Assembly (NCBI RefSeq): GCF_001013905.1
Contig: NZ_LN831790.1
Coordinates: 3,114,001-3,178,000, forward strand
Length of the DNA: 64,000 bases
Origin: Streptomyces leeuwenhoekii
Lineage (GTDB): Bacteria > Actinomycetota > Actinomycetes > Streptomycetales > Streptomycetaceae
Direction: 5' to 3'
Translations under genes and position numbers: made by a program
The notes under the pieces: model-generated
What the model was told of the DNA's origin: nothing
Database searches by the model: none
What the model saw: the letters and a program-made list of their open reading frames with translations, nothing else
In this document: one piece after another, positions 51,502 through 61,263 of the stretch
How positions within the stretch are numbered: position 1 is the first letter of the stretch
Layout of the letters: each line of letters begins with the position of its first letter

Positions 51502-52373
51502 GGCGCCTTTCCTTCCGTGGCGGCGGCGATCCCGGCGAACAGGTCGGTCTCCCGGTCGCCGGGGCCGCGCTCGCCGCGCACCAGTTCGTAGTACTCGGTG
51601 GTGAACAGGGGCTGCGCCAGCTCGTTGGAGAGCGCGAAGTACGGCTCGGCCACCTCGATCTGGGTGGCGTGCGCCCGCATCGCCGCGGCCTTGGCGGCGG
51701 CGTACGCGGTGCCGTCGATCTCGGTGGTGATCCGCGTGTCGTCCACGACGCCGGGTACGTCGTCCAGGGCGGCCGGCTTGGCGAAGGGCAGGCCGGGGAG
51801 GTCCTCGTGGAGCCGGGCGAAGGACGCCTCGGCGATGGAGCGGGGCACCCGGTTCCAGTACACCTTGGCGAGCGGGCAGCCCGCCTCGGCGGCGAGGTCG
51901 GCGGCGCGCATGGCGACGCGGTGGGCCTGGATGTGGTCGGGGTGGCCGTAGCCGCCGTCCGGGTCGTAGGTGACGAGGACCTGGGGGCGCACCTCGCGGA
52001 TCACCTCGACGAGGAGGGCGGCGGCCGTGTCGACGTCGGCCTGCCAGAAGCAGGCGGGGTCGTCGTTGTCGGGCAGGCCCATCATCCCGGAGTCGGCGAA
52101 CCGGCCCGGTCCGCCGAGCAGCCGGACGTCGTCGACGCCGAGCGCGCGCATGGCCTCGGTGAGCTCACGCATCCGGTGCTGGCCGAGCGCGGCGCCGGCC
52201 AGATGGCGCAGTCCCGGCGGGATGACCTCGCCGCGCTCGCCGAGGGTGCAGGTCACCAGGGTCACCTGGGCGCCCTCCGCCGCGTACTTGGCCATGGTGG
52301 CGCCATTGTTGATCGACTCGTCGTCCGGGTGCGCGTGCACCAGGAGCAGACGACGGGCGGGCAGTTCGGTCAT
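51498..52373 (-). CDS. mshB: MshB: GlcNAc-Ins deacetylase of mycothiol biosynthesis
   Basis: A 291-residue LmbE-type zinc deacetylase. Motifs are [20 protein letters not shown] (metal ligands His and Asp), [22 protein letters not shown] and the conserved HATQIEV near the C-terminus. It removes acetyl from 1-O-(2-acetamido-glucopyranosyl)-myo-inositol, the second step of mycothiol synthesis, and related amidase activity can overlap with Mca. The length matches M. tuberculosis MshB better than Mca. The ATG lies 85 bases downstream of the small membrane protein gene on the same strand. Confidence 0.92.
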   Translation of the reverse strand: MTELPARRLLLVHAHPDDESINNGATMAKYAAEGAQVTLVTCTLGERGEVIPPGLRHLAGAALGQHRMRELTEAMRALGVDDVRLLGGPGRFADSGMMGLPDNDDPACFWQADVDTAAALLVEVIREVRPQVLVTYDPDGGYGHPDHIQAHRVAMRAADLAAEAGCPLAKVYWNRVPRSIAEASFARLHEDLPGLPFAKPAALDDVPGVVDDTRITTEIDGTAYAAAKAAAMRAHATQIEVAEPYFALSNELAQPLFTTEYYELVRGERGPGDRETDLFAGIAAATEGKAP

Positions 52374-52458
52374 GGCTCCCACCCTACGAGGCAACCGTCC
52401 CCGCCGGGCGGCTCCCCCGCGGCCTGTCACCCCGCCGCGGGGGGCCGCGCCGGCCGGG

Positions 52459-52653
52459 TCAGAACTTGATGCTGCCGAGGATCCCCGCGATGTTCGACGT
52501 GACCTCGCTGATCGTCGGAGCGACGGTCGAGGAGGCGAGATAGAAGCCGAGCAGCATGCACACGACCGCGTGTCCTGCTTTGAGCCCCGACTTCTTGATC
52601 AGCAGGAACACGATGATCGCCAGCAGCACCACCGCCGAAATCGAGAGTGCCAC
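52459..52653 (-). CDS. 64-residue two-helix membrane protein
   Basis: A small protein starting [20 protein letters not shown] and ending GILGSIKF. It has an N-terminal membrane helix and a second hydrophobic stretch [24 protein letters not shown] lies about nine bases before the GTG start. It belongs to a common Streptomyces family of short membrane proteins of unknown function. It could be first in an operon with mshB. Confidence 0.75.
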   Translation of the reverse strand: MALSISAVVLLAIIVFLLIKKSGLKAGHAVVCMLLGFYLASSTVAPTISEVTSNIAGILGSIKF

Positions 52654-52760
52654 GGCGGCTCACCTCCAAAGAACCCAGGGACATGGGGGGTCGGACACGG
52701 GCGGGCCGTGTCGGGGACTGTGGGACGGACCGGTCGTACAGCGTGTGCGACTACAACTTC

Positions 52761-52793
52761 GCACAGTAGGCAGCTGGTTGGTACCCACTGTGC
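52761..52793. promoter_or_regulatory. Inverted repeat in the divergent region before the S9 peptidase gene
   Basis: GCACAGT (52761-52767) and ACTGTGC (52787-52793) are perfect inverted repeats 19 bases apart, in the less GC-rich part of the region between the small membrane protein (minus) and the S9 peptidase (plus). Confidence 0.4.
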
Positions 52794-52875
52794 GCTAGTG
52801 ATCATAACTATCCGTACGCGCGCATCGATCGGCGCACAGCCGCACAAGGGGGCGCATGGCCAATATGGTCAGGGC

Positions 52876-54996
52876 ATGACGACCGAGGCTGACTCCTTCC
52901 CCAGGCGGCACGCCCGCACCCAGCGGTTCACGCTCGGCGCGCCGCGCTCGTTCACCGTGGCGCCCGACGGTTCCCGGGTCGCGTTCCTGCGTTCCTCCTC
53001 CGGCACCGACCGGGCCGGCTCCCTGTGGGTCCTCGACCTCGCGGAGGGCGGCGAGCGCGTGGCGGCCGACCCCCGCGCCCTGCTGGGCGACGTGGCGGAG
53101 GACCTCCCGCCGGAGGAGCGGGCACGGCGCGAGCGCAGCCGCGAGGGCGGCGCCGGCATCGTGGGCTACGCCACCGACGCGGCCGTGGAGCTGGCGTGTT
53201 TCGCCTTGTCAGGGCGGCTGTTCACGGCCGAGCTGCGGGCCGGGACGGCACGGGAGCTGCGCGTGCGCGGCCCGGTGGTCGACCCCCGCCCCGCTCCGGA
53301 CGGACGGCACATCGCGTACGTCGCGCGGGGCGCCCTGCGGGTCGTGGGCGCCGAGGGCGAGGGCGACCGGGCACTGGCCGAGCCGGAGGCGGACGGCGTC
53401 TCCTACGGTCTGGCCGAGTTCGTCGCCGCCGAGGAGATGGCGCGGACGCGGGGCTTCTGGTGGGCCCCGGAGTCGGACCGGCTGCTGGTGGCCCGCGTGG
53501 ACGACACGCCGGTGCGGCGGTGGTGGATCTCCGACCCGGCCCACCCGGAACGTGACCCACAACACGTCGCGTATCCGGCGGCGGGTACCGCCAACGCGGA
53601 GGTCCGGCTGTTCGTGCTGGGCCTGGACGGGACGCGGACCGAGGTGGTCTGGGACCGCGACCGGTACCCCTATCTGGCCCGCGTGCACTGGTCCGCGGCG
53701 GGTGCGCCGCTGCTGCTCGTGCAGTCCCGCGACCAGCGCGGGCAGCTCTATCTGGCGGTGGACCCCGCGTCGGGGGCGACCCGGATGGTGCACGCCGACG
53801 AAGATCCGATTTGGCTGGAACTTTTCCCCGGGGTTCCCTGCTGGAGCCCCTCCGGGCAGTTGGTGCGGATCGCCGACGAGGGCGGGGCGCGGGTGCTGGC
53901 GGTCGGGGACCGTCCGCTGACGGGGGCGCAGTTGCACATCAGGGCGGTGCTGGACGTCTCCGACGACGACGTGCTGGTCTCGGCCTCCGCCGGTGAGGAG
54001 GCGGCCGACCCGGAGACCGGCGAGGTGCACGTCTACCGGGTGAACGAGCTGGGCGTGGAGCGCGTGTCGCAGGAGCCCGGCGTGCACTCGGCGGTCCGCG
54101 CCGGGGGCGTGACCGTACTGGTGTCCGCGGCGCTGGACCGGCCGGGCACGCGGGCGGAGGTGCTGCGGGACGGCAAGCGTGCGGCGGTCGTCCCCTCGTA
54201 CGCCGAGGATCCCGGTATGTCCCTGCGCGTGCGACTCACCCAGGGGGGCGCACGCCGCATCCCATGCGCCGTGCTTATGCCAAAGGACTACCCCGGTGAC
54301 ACCCTCCTCCCGGTCCTGATGGACCCCTACGGTGGTCCGCACGGTCAGCGGGTGGTGGCCGCGCACAACGCCCACCTCACCTCCCAGTGGTTCGCCGACC
54401 AGGGCTTCGCGGTGGTCGTCGCCGACGGGCGCGGCACCCCCGGCCGCTCCCCCGCGTGGGAGAAGGCCGTCAAGGACGACGTGGCCGGCGTCGTCCTCCA
54501 GGACCAGGTGGACGCCCTCCAGGCGCTCGCCGCCGACTTCCCGCTCGACCTGTCCCGGGTCGCCGTCCGGGGCTGGTCCTTCGGCGGCTATCTGGCGGCA
54601 CTCGCGGTGCTGCGCCGCCCGGACGTGTTCCACGCCGCGGTGGTGGGCGCCCCGGTCACCGACCTGCGCCTGTACGACACCCACTACCAGGAGCGCTACC
54701 TCGGCCATCCCGGGGAGCAGCCGGAGGTCTACCGCCGCAACTCGGTGATCGACGACGCGGGCCTGGTCGACGCCGCCGAACCCCACCGCCCGATGATGAT
54801 CATCCACGGGCTGGCGGACGACAACGTGGTGGTCGCCCACTCCCTGCGCCTGTCCTCGGCGCTGCTGGCGGCCGGGCGCCCGCACGAGGTGCTGCCCCTG
54901 TCCGGCGTCACCCACATGACCCCCCAGGAGACGGTCGCCGAGAACCTGCTGCGGCTCCAGCTCGACTTCCTCAAGCGCTCCCTGTCGCTGACATAG
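52876..54996 (+). CDS. S9 family peptidase (DPP IV/prolyl-oligopeptidase type)
   Basis: A 706-residue serine peptidase. Residues 1-440 form the beta-propeller and 450-706 the alpha/beta-hydrolase catalytic domain. The nucleophile is in VRGWSFGGYLAA, the acid in HGLADDNVV and the histidine in SGVTHMTPQE. The propeller contains LAEFVAAEEMART, the double-Glu helix that binds the peptide N-terminus in dipeptidyl peptidase IV. It should release dipeptides from the N-termini of peptides. No signal peptide is visible, so it is cytoplasmic and could process peptides imported by the ABC transporters downstream. Confidence 0.92.
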   Translation: MTTEADSFPRRHARTQRFTLGAPRSFTVAPDGSRVAFLRSSSGTDRAGSLWVLDLAEGGERVAADPRALLGDVAEDLPPEERARRERSREGGAGIVGYATDAAVELACFALSGRLFTAELRAGTARELRVRGPVVDPRPAPDGRHIAYVARGALRVVGAEGEGDRALAEPEADGVSYGLAEFVAAEEMARTRGFWWAPESDRLLVARVDDTPVRRWWISDPAHPERDPQHVAYPAAGTANAEVRLFVLGLDGTRTEVVWDRDRYPYLARVHWSAAGAPLLLVQSRDQRGQLYLAVDPASGATRMVHADEDPIWLELFPGVPCWSPSGQLVRIADEGGARVLAVGDRPLTGAQLHIRAVLDVSDDDVLVSASAGEEAADPETGEVHVYRVNELGVERVSQEPGVHSAVRAGGVTVLVSAALDRPGTRAEVLRDGKRAAVVPSYAEDPGMSLRVRLTQGGARRIPCAVLMPKDYPGDTLLPVLMDPYGGPHGQRVVAAHNAHLTSQWFADQGFAVVVADGRGTPGRSPAWEKAVKDDVAGVVLQDQVDALQALAADFPLDLSRVAVRGWSFGGYLAALAVLRRPDVFHAAVVGAPVTDLRLYDTHYQERYLGHPGEQPEVYRRNSVIDDAGLVDAAEPHRPMMIIHGLADDNVVVAHSLRLSSALLAAGRPHEVLPLSGVTHMTPQETVAENLLRLQLDFLKRSLSLT

Positions 54997-55103
54997 CGCC
55001 CCAAAGGCACTCCAACCGCGTTAACACCCGCGCAACTTCATGGAAGCGGCGCCGATATGGGAACGCGGCAGGCTGTACCGCGTACGGCCGTGCGGGTGCC
55101 GTG

Positions 55104-55139
55104 AACGGGCCGGGGCGCGCCATGTCGCCCCGGCCCGTT
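55104..55139. terminator. 14-bp bidirectional hairpin
   Basis: AACGGGCCGGGGCG (55104-55117) pairs with 55126-55139 across an eight-base loop, between the S9 peptidase gene and the end of the ABC operon. Confidence 0.85.
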
Positions 55140-55151
55140 GCCGTACCCGCC

Positions 55152-56231
55152 TCAGCCGTACCTGCCTCGGCCGGACTCTTCCCGGCCGGGTTCCGCACGG
55201 TCCTCCTCGGGCGGCACGACCTGCTTGGCCTCCGCGAAGTGGCAGGCCGAGTCGTGCGCGACGGGTCCGGTCGCGTCCCGGAAGCCGGCCGGGACCGCGA
55301 GCGGCGGGACCTCCTGGGCGCAGCGCTCGCGCGCCTTCCAGCACCGGGTGCGGAAGCGGCAGCCGGAGGGGATGTTCGCCGGGGAGGGCACGTCGCCGGC
55401 GAGGATGATCCGCTCCCGGTGCTCGCGCGCCTCGGGGTCGGGGACCGGCACCGCCGACAGCAGCGCCTGGGTGTAGGGGTGGGTCGGATGGTCGTAGATC
55501 TCCGTGTGGCTGCCGGTCTCCACGATCCGCCCCAGGTACATCACCCCGACCCGGTCGGAGATGTGCCGCACGATCGACAGGTCGTGGGCGATGAAGACGT
55601 AGGAGAGGCCGAACTCGTCCTGGAGCCGCCCCATCAGGTTGATCACCTGGGCCTGCACCGACACGTCGAGGGCGGAGACCGGCTCGTCGGCGACGATGAC
55701 CTCGGGGCGCAGGGCGAGCCCCCGGGCGATGCCGATCCGCTGGCGCTGGCCGCCGGAGAACTGGTGCGGGTAGCGGTTGACGTACTCGGGATTGAGGCCG
55801 ACGACGTCGAGGAGTTCCTGCACCCGCCGGCGCCGGTCGCCCTTGGGCGCGACTTCGGGGTGGATGTCGTACGCCTCCCCGATGATGTCGCCGACCGTCA
55901 TACGGGGGTTGAGGGAGGTGTACGGGTCCTGGAAGACCATCTGGATGTTGCGGCGGACCGCCTTCAGGGCCCTGCCCGACAGCCTGGTGATGTCCTCGCC
56001 CTTGTAGCGGATCTCCCCCGCCGTCGGCCTCTCCAGGTTGACCAGCATCCGGGCCACCGTGGACTTGCCGCAGCCGGACTCCCCGACGATGCCGAGGGTC
56101 TCGCCCCGGGCGAGGCCGAAGTCCACCCCGTCCACGGCCTTGACCGCGCCGACCTGCTTCTTGAACAGGATGCCGGTGGTGAGCGGGTAGTGCTTGACGA
56201 GCCCGCGGACCTGGAGGATCGGCTCAGCCAT
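55152..56231 (-). CDS. Oligopeptide/dipeptide ABC transporter ATP-binding protein (OppF type)
   Basis: A 359-residue ATPase. Walker A is GESGCGKST, the Q-loop [14 protein letters not shown], the signature [16 protein letters not shown], Walker [13 protein letters not shown] and the switch His in [10 protein letters not shown]. The C-terminal oligopeptide-transporter extension contains a Cys-rich motif ([15 protein letters not shown]), which in relatives of this family can bind an Fe-S cluster. It pairs with the OppD-type ATPase, whose frame it overlaps by eight bases. It is last in a five-gene operon. Confidence 0.95.
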   Translation of the reverse strand: MAEPILQVRGLVKHYPLTTGILFKKQVGAVKAVDGVDFGLARGETLGIVGESGCGKSTVARMLVNLERPTAGEIRYKGEDITRLSGRALKAVRRNIQMVFQDPYTSLNPRMTVGDIIGEAYDIHPEVAPKGDRRRRVQELLDVVGLNPEYVNRYPHQFSGGQRQRIGIARGLALRPEVIVADEPVSALDVSVQAQVINLMGRLQDEFGLSYVFIAHDLSIVRHISDRVGVMYLGRIVETGSHTEIYDHPTHPYTQALLSAVPVPDPEAREHRERIILAGDVPSPANIPSGCRFRTRCWKARERCAQEVPPLAVPAGFRDATGPVAHDSACHFAEAKQVVPPEEDRAEPGREESGRGRYG

Positions 56232-57219
56232 GCAGGCACTCCCTCCAGAAGTGGCAGGCGCTGCCCCGGTCCGCCCGCCCCTGCGGCTCCGGTCCGGTGA
56301 CCTCGTACAGCGGGGGCACGTCGGTGCGGCACACGTCCTGGACCATGGGGCAGCGGGGGTGGAAGGGACAGCCGGAGGGGATGCGCAGGAGGCTGGGCGG
56401 CAGGCCCTTGATGGCGTACAGCTCCCGGCCCTTGTGGTCCAGGCGCGGGATGGAGTCGAGCAGTCCGCGGGTGTAGGGGTGGGCGGGCGCCTTGTAGATG
56501 TCGTGCACGGGCGCCGTCTCCACGATCCGGCCGGCGTACATCACGGCGATCCGGTCGGCGACGTCCGCGACCACGCCCAGGTCGTGGGTGATGAGGATGA
56601 GCCCCATGTGGTACTCGCGCTGCAACTCCGCGAGCAGATCCATGACCTGGGCCTGGACGGTGACGTCGAGGGCGGTGGTCGGCTCGTCGGCGATGATCAG
56701 CTTCGGCTCCAGGGCCATCGCCATGGCGATCATGACGCGCTGGCGCATGCCGCCGGAGAACTGGTGCGGGTACTGCTTCACCCGCTCCCTGGCGGCCGGG
56801 ATGCGCACCCGGTCCATCAGCTCGACGGCCCGGGCCCGCGCGTCCTTCCTCGACATGCCCCGGTGCACGGTGAACATCTCGGCCAGCTGGTCGCCGACGG
56901 TCAGCACGGGGTTCAGCGAGGACAGCGCGTCCTGGAAGATCATCGCCATCTCGGCGCCGCGCACCCGGCGCCGCTCGTCCTCCTTGAGCGTCAGCAGGTC
57001 CCGGCCCTCGAACAGCACCTGGCCGCGGGTGATCCGGCCCGGTGGCATGTCGAGGATGCCCATGACCGCCTGGGCGGTGACGGACTTGCCGGAGCCGGAC
57101 TCCCCGAGCACGGCGAGGGTCTCGCCGGCGTCCACGCGGTAGTCCACGCCGTTGACGGCCTTGGCGACGCCCTCGCGGGTGTGGAACTCCACGTGCAGGT
57201 CGCGCACGTCCAGCAGCAT
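56224..57219 (-). CDS. Oligopeptide/dipeptide ABC transporter ATP-binding protein (OppD type)
   Basis: A 331-residue ATPase with Walker A GESGSGKS, signature [15 protein letters not shown], Walker [14 protein letters not shown] and His in [14 protein letters not shown]. Its C-terminal extension has GCPFHPRCP and a further Cys downstream, the same Cys-rich feature as its partner. With the OppF-type protein it would form the heterodimeric motor under the two permeases. The ATG lies nine bases after the stop of the permease gene at 57229. Confidence 0.95.
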   Translation of the reverse strand: MLLDVRDLHVEFHTREGVAKAVNGVDYRVDAGETLAVLGESGSGKSVTAQAVMGILDMPPGRITRGQVLFEGRDLLTLKEDERRRVRGAEMAMIFQDALSSLNPVLTVGDQLAEMFTVHRGMSRKDARARAVELMDRVRIPAARERVKQYPHQFSGGMRQRVMIAMAMALEPKLIIADEPTTALDVTVQAQVMDLLAELQREYHMGLILITHDLGVVADVADRIAVMYAGRIVETAPVHDIYKAPAHPYTRGLLDSIPRLDHKGRELYAIKGLPPSLLRIPSGCPFHPRCPMVQDVCRTDVPPLYEVTGPEPQGRADRGSACHFWRECLHG

Positions 57220-57228
57220 GGCGGCGGC

Positions 57229-58224
57229 TCACCTCAGCTTCGGGTCGAGGGCGTCGCGCACCGCGTCGCCGAGCATGATGAACGCCAGCACGGTCACCGC
57301 CAGTGCGCCCGAGGGCCACAGCAGGGCGTGCGGGGCGTTGCGGACGTAGGGGGAGGCGGCGGAGATGTCGATGCCCCAGGACACGCTCGGGGGTTTCAGG
57401 CCGACGCCGAGGTAGGACAGGGTCGCCTCCAGCGCGATGTACGTGCCCAGCGCGATGGTCGCCACCACGATGACGGGGGCGACGGCGTTGGGCGCGATGT
57501 GCCGCAGCAGCAGGCGGGAGGGGGAGGCGCCGAGCGCGCGGGCGGCCAGCACGTAGTCGTTGTGCTTGGCGGTGATCACGGAGCCGCGGGCGATGCGGGA
57601 GATCTGCGGCCAGCCCAGCAGCACCATGAACCCGACGACCGGCCAGAGGCTGTTGCCGGTCACCACCGACAGCAGGACCAGGCCGCCGAGGACGACCGGG
57701 ATGGCGAAGAAGACGTCGGTGATCCGGGACAGGAACCCGTCCCACGCCCCGCCGAAGAAGCCGGCGAGCCCGCCGAGCACGCTGCCGAGGACGGCGACGC
57801 CGAGGGTGGCGCAGACGCCGACCGTGACGGACGTACGGGCGCCGTGGACGGTGCGCGTGTAGACGTCGCAGCCCTGTCCGTTGAAGCCGAAGGGGTGGCC
57901 GGGCCGGGAGCCCTCCTGGGCCTTGGCCAGGTCGCAGGCGAGGGGGTTGCCGGGGGCGATCAGGGACGGCCACAGGGAGATGACGACCAGGAAGCAGATC
58001 ACCAGGGCGGAGACCAGGAAGACCGGGTTGCGGCGCAGGTCGCGCCAGGCATCCGACCACAGGCTGCGGGCCTTGTCCTCGGGGCCGGTGCCCTCGGGGC
58101 CGGTGCCCTCGGGGCCGCCCGGTGCCTTCTCCAGGCTCGTCGCCTCGCTGGCGGCCAGGTCCATCTGCCCACCCATGCCGGTGCCGGCCATGGCGCGTTC
58201 GGGCTCGTAGGGCTGCTCAGGCAT
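57229..58224 (-). CDS. ABC transporter permease (DppC/OppC type)
   Basis: A 331-residue permease with a cytoplasmic N-terminus containing a duplicated EGTGPEGTGPE stretch, then about six membrane helices. The coupling EAA-type loop is YVLAARALGASPSRLLLRHI. The external loop contains ANPLACDLAKAQEGSRPGHP, a segment typical of OppC/DppC. Overlap with the upstream permease gene is eight bases. Confidence 0.93.
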   Translation of the reverse strand: MPEQPYEPERAMAGTGMGGQMDLAASEATSLEKAPGGPEGTGPEGTGPEDKARSLWSDAWRDLRRNPVFLVSALVICFLVVISLWPSLIAPGNPLACDLAKAQEGSRPGHPFGFNGQGCDVYTRTVHGARTSVTVGVCATLGVAVLGSVLGGLAGFFGGAWDGFLSRITDVFFAIPVVLGGLVLLSVVTGNSLWPVVGFMVLLGWPQISRIARGSVITAKHNDYVLAARALGASPSRLLLRHIAPNAVAPVIVVATIALGTYIALEATLSYLGVGLKPPSVSWGIDISAASPYVRNAPHALLWPSGALAVTVLAFIMLGDAVRDALDPKLR

Positions 58225-59140
58225 AGCGGATCCTCGGGTCGAGTACGGCGTAGAGCAGGTCGACGAGGAGGTTGGCGACCAGGAAGACCAGCACGAGGAC
58301 GGTGACGAAGCCGACGACGGTCTGCGTGTTCTGCCGGAGGATGCCCTGGTAGAGCTGGTAGCCGACGCCGTGGATGTTGAAGATGCGCTCGGTGACGATG
58401 GCGCCCCCCATGAGGGCGCCGATGTCGGTGCCGATGAAGGTGACGACCGGGATGAGGGAGTTGCGCAGCAGGTGCCGGGTGACGACCCGCCGACGCGGCA
58501 GGCCCTTGGCGATCGCGGTGCGGACGTAGTCCGAACGCCGGTTCTCCGCGATGGAGGTGCGGGTCAGCCGGGTGACGTAGGCGAGGGAGACGGAGGCGAG
58601 GACCAGGCCGGGGACGAGGAGCTCGCCGAGGGGGGCCTCGGCGGAGACGGACGGCTTGATCCAGCCCCACTTGACGCCGAGCAGCAACTGGATCAGCAGG
58701 CCGGTGACGAAGGTGGGGACGGAGATGACGACCAGGGTGAGCAGCAGCACGGAGGTGTCGACGGGCCGGCCGCGGCGCAGTCCGGTGAGGACGCCCAGGG
58801 TGATGCCGATGACGATCTCGAGGACGATCGCCACGAGGGTCAGGCGGATGGTGACCGGGAACGCCGTCCCCATCAGCTCGGTGACCGGCTGGCCGTTGAA
58901 GGCGGTGCCGAAGTCGCCGGTGAGGACGTTGCCCATGTAGGTCAGGTACTGCTGCCACACGGGCTGGTCGAGCCCGAACTCCTTGCGCAGCCGGGCGGCG
59001 GTCGCCGGGTCGCACTCGCGCTCGCCGCACAGGCCGGCGATCGGGTCGCCCATGACGTGGACCATCAGGAAGATCAGCAGCGTGGCCCCGACGAAGACCG
59101 GGATCATCTGGAGCAGCCGCCGGACGACGTACCGTCCCAT
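58217..59140 (-). CDS. ABC transporter permease (DppB/OppB type)
   Basis: A 307-residue permease with six helices. The N-terminal MGRYVVRRLLQMIPVFVGAT is the OppB/DppB pattern, and the coupling loop is DYVRTAIAKGLPRRRVVTRH. A Cys-containing external loop (AGLCGERECDP) is present. It follows the binding-protein gene by nine bases and forms the channel with the DppC-type partner. Confidence 0.93.
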   Translation of the reverse strand: MGRYVVRRLLQMIPVFVGATLLIFLMVHVMGDPIAGLCGERECDPATAARLRKEFGLDQPVWQQYLTYMGNVLTGDFGTAFNGQPVTELMGTAFPVTIRLTLVAIVLEIVIGITLGVLTGLRRGRPVDTSVLLLTLVVISVPTFVTGLLIQLLLGVKWGWIKPSVSAEAPLGELLVPGLVLASVSLAYVTRLTRTSIAENRRSDYVRTAIAKGLPRRRVVTRHLLRNSLIPVVTFIGTDIGALMGGAIVTERIFNIHGVGYQLYQGILRQNTQTVVGFVTVLVLVFLVANLLVDLLYAVLDPRIRYA

Positions 59141-59149
59141 GGCGCCGCC

Positions 59150-60769
59150 TCAGCCGACCTTGATCTGTTCGTAGACGGGGACGCTGAAGGGGTTGAGCTT
59201 CACACCGGACAGCCGTTCGGAGTAGCCGGCGCTGCCGTTCTGGTACCACAGCGGGATGGCGGCCATGTTGTCGCGGAGCACCTCCTCGGCCTGCCGGAAG
59301 AGGCCGACGGCCTTGCCGGTGTCGGTCTCGGCGTTGGCCCGGTCGACGAAGTGGTCGAACTTCGGGTCGGACCACTTGCCGTCGTTGGAGGAGCCGTTGG
59401 TGTAGTACAGCGGCTGGAGGAAGTTCTGGATGAGCGGGTAGTCCATCTGCCAGCCGGCGCGGAACGGCCCGGGCATCTTGCGGTCGGTGATCTGGTTGCG
59501 GAAGTCGGCGAAGGTGCCGACCGGGTTGCCGACGCAGGCGCGGTCGTCGCCGAGGGCATTGTTGACGGAGTTGCACACGGCGTCGACCCACTGCTTGTGG
59601 GAGCCGGTGTCGGCGTTGTACGTGATCTTCACCTGGCCGCCGGGCAGCCCGCCGCCCTCCTCGATGAGTTTCTTGGCCTCGTCGGGGTCGTAGCGGCAGG
59701 CGTCCCCGCACAGGCCCTCGCGGTAGCCGCCGTCCTCGCCGAGGACGGGTGAGGTCCAGTCGGTGGCCGGGGTGCGGGTCCCGCGGAAGATCGTCTCGGT
59801 GATCTGGTCGCGGTCGATCGCCTTGGACAGGCCGGTACGGACCTTCTCCATGCCGCTCTTGCTCCAGTTCCGGTCGTAGAACGGGAAGGCGAGGGTCTGG
59901 GTGATGCCGGCCGGGGTGTTGATGTAGCGGTCGCCGAGGTCGGTCTCGACGTTCTTGAGCTGGGCGGCGGGGATGTCGTCGACGAGGTCGAGGTTGCCCG
60001 CCATCAGGTCGGTGTAGGCGGTGTTGTTGTCGGTGTAGACCTTCAGGTCGACGCCGCCGTTTCGCGCCTTGTCGGGGCCGGGGTACCCGTCCCAGGTGCG
60101 CAGGGACATCTGGGAGCCCCGGGTGTAGTTCTGGACCAGGTACGGGCCGTTGCCGACCGGCTTCTTCAGCCAGGCGCCGTGGTCGTCGAAGAAGAGGCGG
60201 GGCAGGGGCGCGAAGGCGGCGTAGCCCAGGGTCTCGGGGAAGGTCGAGAACGCCTGGTTCAGCCGGACCGTGAAGGTGCGCTCGCCGGTGACCTTCAGTC
60301 CGGAGAGGGTGTCGGCGGTCTGCCGGCCGCCCTCCGGATGGACCTTGTCGTAGCCGTCGATGTAGCTGAAGAAGTAGGCGTTGCGCTGGTTGTTCCGCAG
60401 GCTCGCGCCGTAGTTCCAGGCGTCGACGAAGGACCGGGCGGTGACCTTCTCGCCGTTGCTGAAGGTCCAGCCGTCCTTGACGGTGATGCGGAAGTTCCGC
60501 GAGTCGGAGGTCTCGATCCTCTCGGCGAGCATGTCCTCGGCCTCACCGGTCTCCGGGTGATACCGCTTCAGCCCGCGGAAGATCATGTCGAGGACCTTGC
60601 CGCCCTGCACCTCGTTGGTGTTGGCCGGTTCCAGCGGGTTGGGCGGGTCCCCCCAGGAGGAGGAGAGCACGGCGCCGCTGTCACCGGTGCCGCCGCCCCC
60701 GCAGGCCGTGCCCGCGAGGACCACCGCCGCCGCGCATACGGCCCGGGCGGCGTACGTCGCTGTGCGCAT
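59150..60769 (-). CDS. Peptide-binding lipoprotein of the ABC operon
   Basis: A 539-residue SBP_bac_5 (cluster C) protein, first gene of the operon. The Sec lipoprotein signal ends in the lipobox LAGTAC at residue 23. Binding-protein signatures include DMIFRGLKRYHPETGE, VTARSFVDAWNYGASL and FVDRANAETDTGKAVGLFRQ. Sequence features point to peptide or oligopeptide substrates. GGAGG lies seven bases before the ATG. The operon is divergent from a second ABC operon across a region with a strong palindrome. In S. coelicolor a comparable operon lies near bldK (SCO5117-5121, from memory). Confidence 0.93.
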   Translation of the reverse strand: MRTATYAARAVCAAAVVLAGTACGGGGTGDSGAVLSSSWGDPPNPLEPANTNEVQGGKVLDMIFRGLKRYHPETGEAEDMLAERIETSDSRNFRITVKDGWTFSNGEKVTARSFVDAWNYGASLRNNQRNAYFFSYIDGYDKVHPEGGRQTADTLSGLKVTGERTFTVRLNQAFSTFPETLGYAAFAPLPRLFFDDHGAWLKKPVGNGPYLVQNYTRGSQMSLRTWDGYPGPDKARNGGVDLKVYTDNNTAYTDLMAGNLDLVDDIPAAQLKNVETDLGDRYINTPAGITQTLAFPFYDRNWSKSGMEKVRTGLSKAIDRDQITETIFRGTRTPATDWTSPVLGEDGGYREGLCGDACRYDPDEAKKLIEEGGGLPGGQVKITYNADTGSHKQWVDAVCNSVNNALGDDRACVGNPVGTFADFRNQITDRKMPGPFRAGWQMDYPLIQNFLQPLYYTNGSSNDGKWSDPKFDHFVDRANAETDTGKAVGLFRQAEEVLRDNMAAIPLWYQNGSAGYSERLSGVKLNPFSVPVYEQIKVG

Positions 60770-61263
60770 GGTCTGCCTCCGTTCGGTTCCCGTACCGGCC
60801 AATATCGAGGCAAAGCAGAGGGGGCGCACACGCGCGGCACCCTTTCGAGGAGGCGTCATCCGGACGGCGGCGCAGGTCCGAAGGCGCCGAACCGGGGCGG
60901 ACAGAAGCAGCGAAGCCCCCATTACGGAGAAATGGATCTTGAACTTCCATGCAACGGATTCACGCAATCCGTTGCGGAACCGTTGGATTGCTACCGCGGG
61001 GTGTACATATTTCGACGCTTTGGCGTCCGCATAACGAACATCTTGCCCGATATGCACGTTTAGCCCGATGCAAGGCACAGATCCATCACAGTGCGCTACC
61101 CGCGTAGCTACGAAGTAATCAAGCGTAAGTAAAGAAGGTAAAGACAAACCCAAGGCGGTCCGAAGTTTATTGACCGTGAACGAATTGCGTTGAAAAAGTC
61201 CGGCGTAGCCCGTAGGGGAGTGCCCTGCGGAGTCATCAGACCCTCCCTTGGGCCAGGAGCACC
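60770..61263. promoter_or_regulatory. Divergent promoter region of the two ABC operons, with a 25-base palindrome
   Basis: Nearly 500 bases, AT-rich for this genome, separate the two operons. GCAACGGATT (60951-60960) and AATCCGTTGC (60966-60975) form a perfect inverted repeat with a five-base centre. A related half site (CCGTTGGATTGC) follows at about 60980. Further right are GTAAAGA-type repeats (61126-61145), a TTGACC near 61170 and a TTGAAA near 61190 that could be -35 elements for the plus operon. The ribosome binding site CAGGAG precedes the ATG at 61264. No gene is visible in it. Confidence 0.55.
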
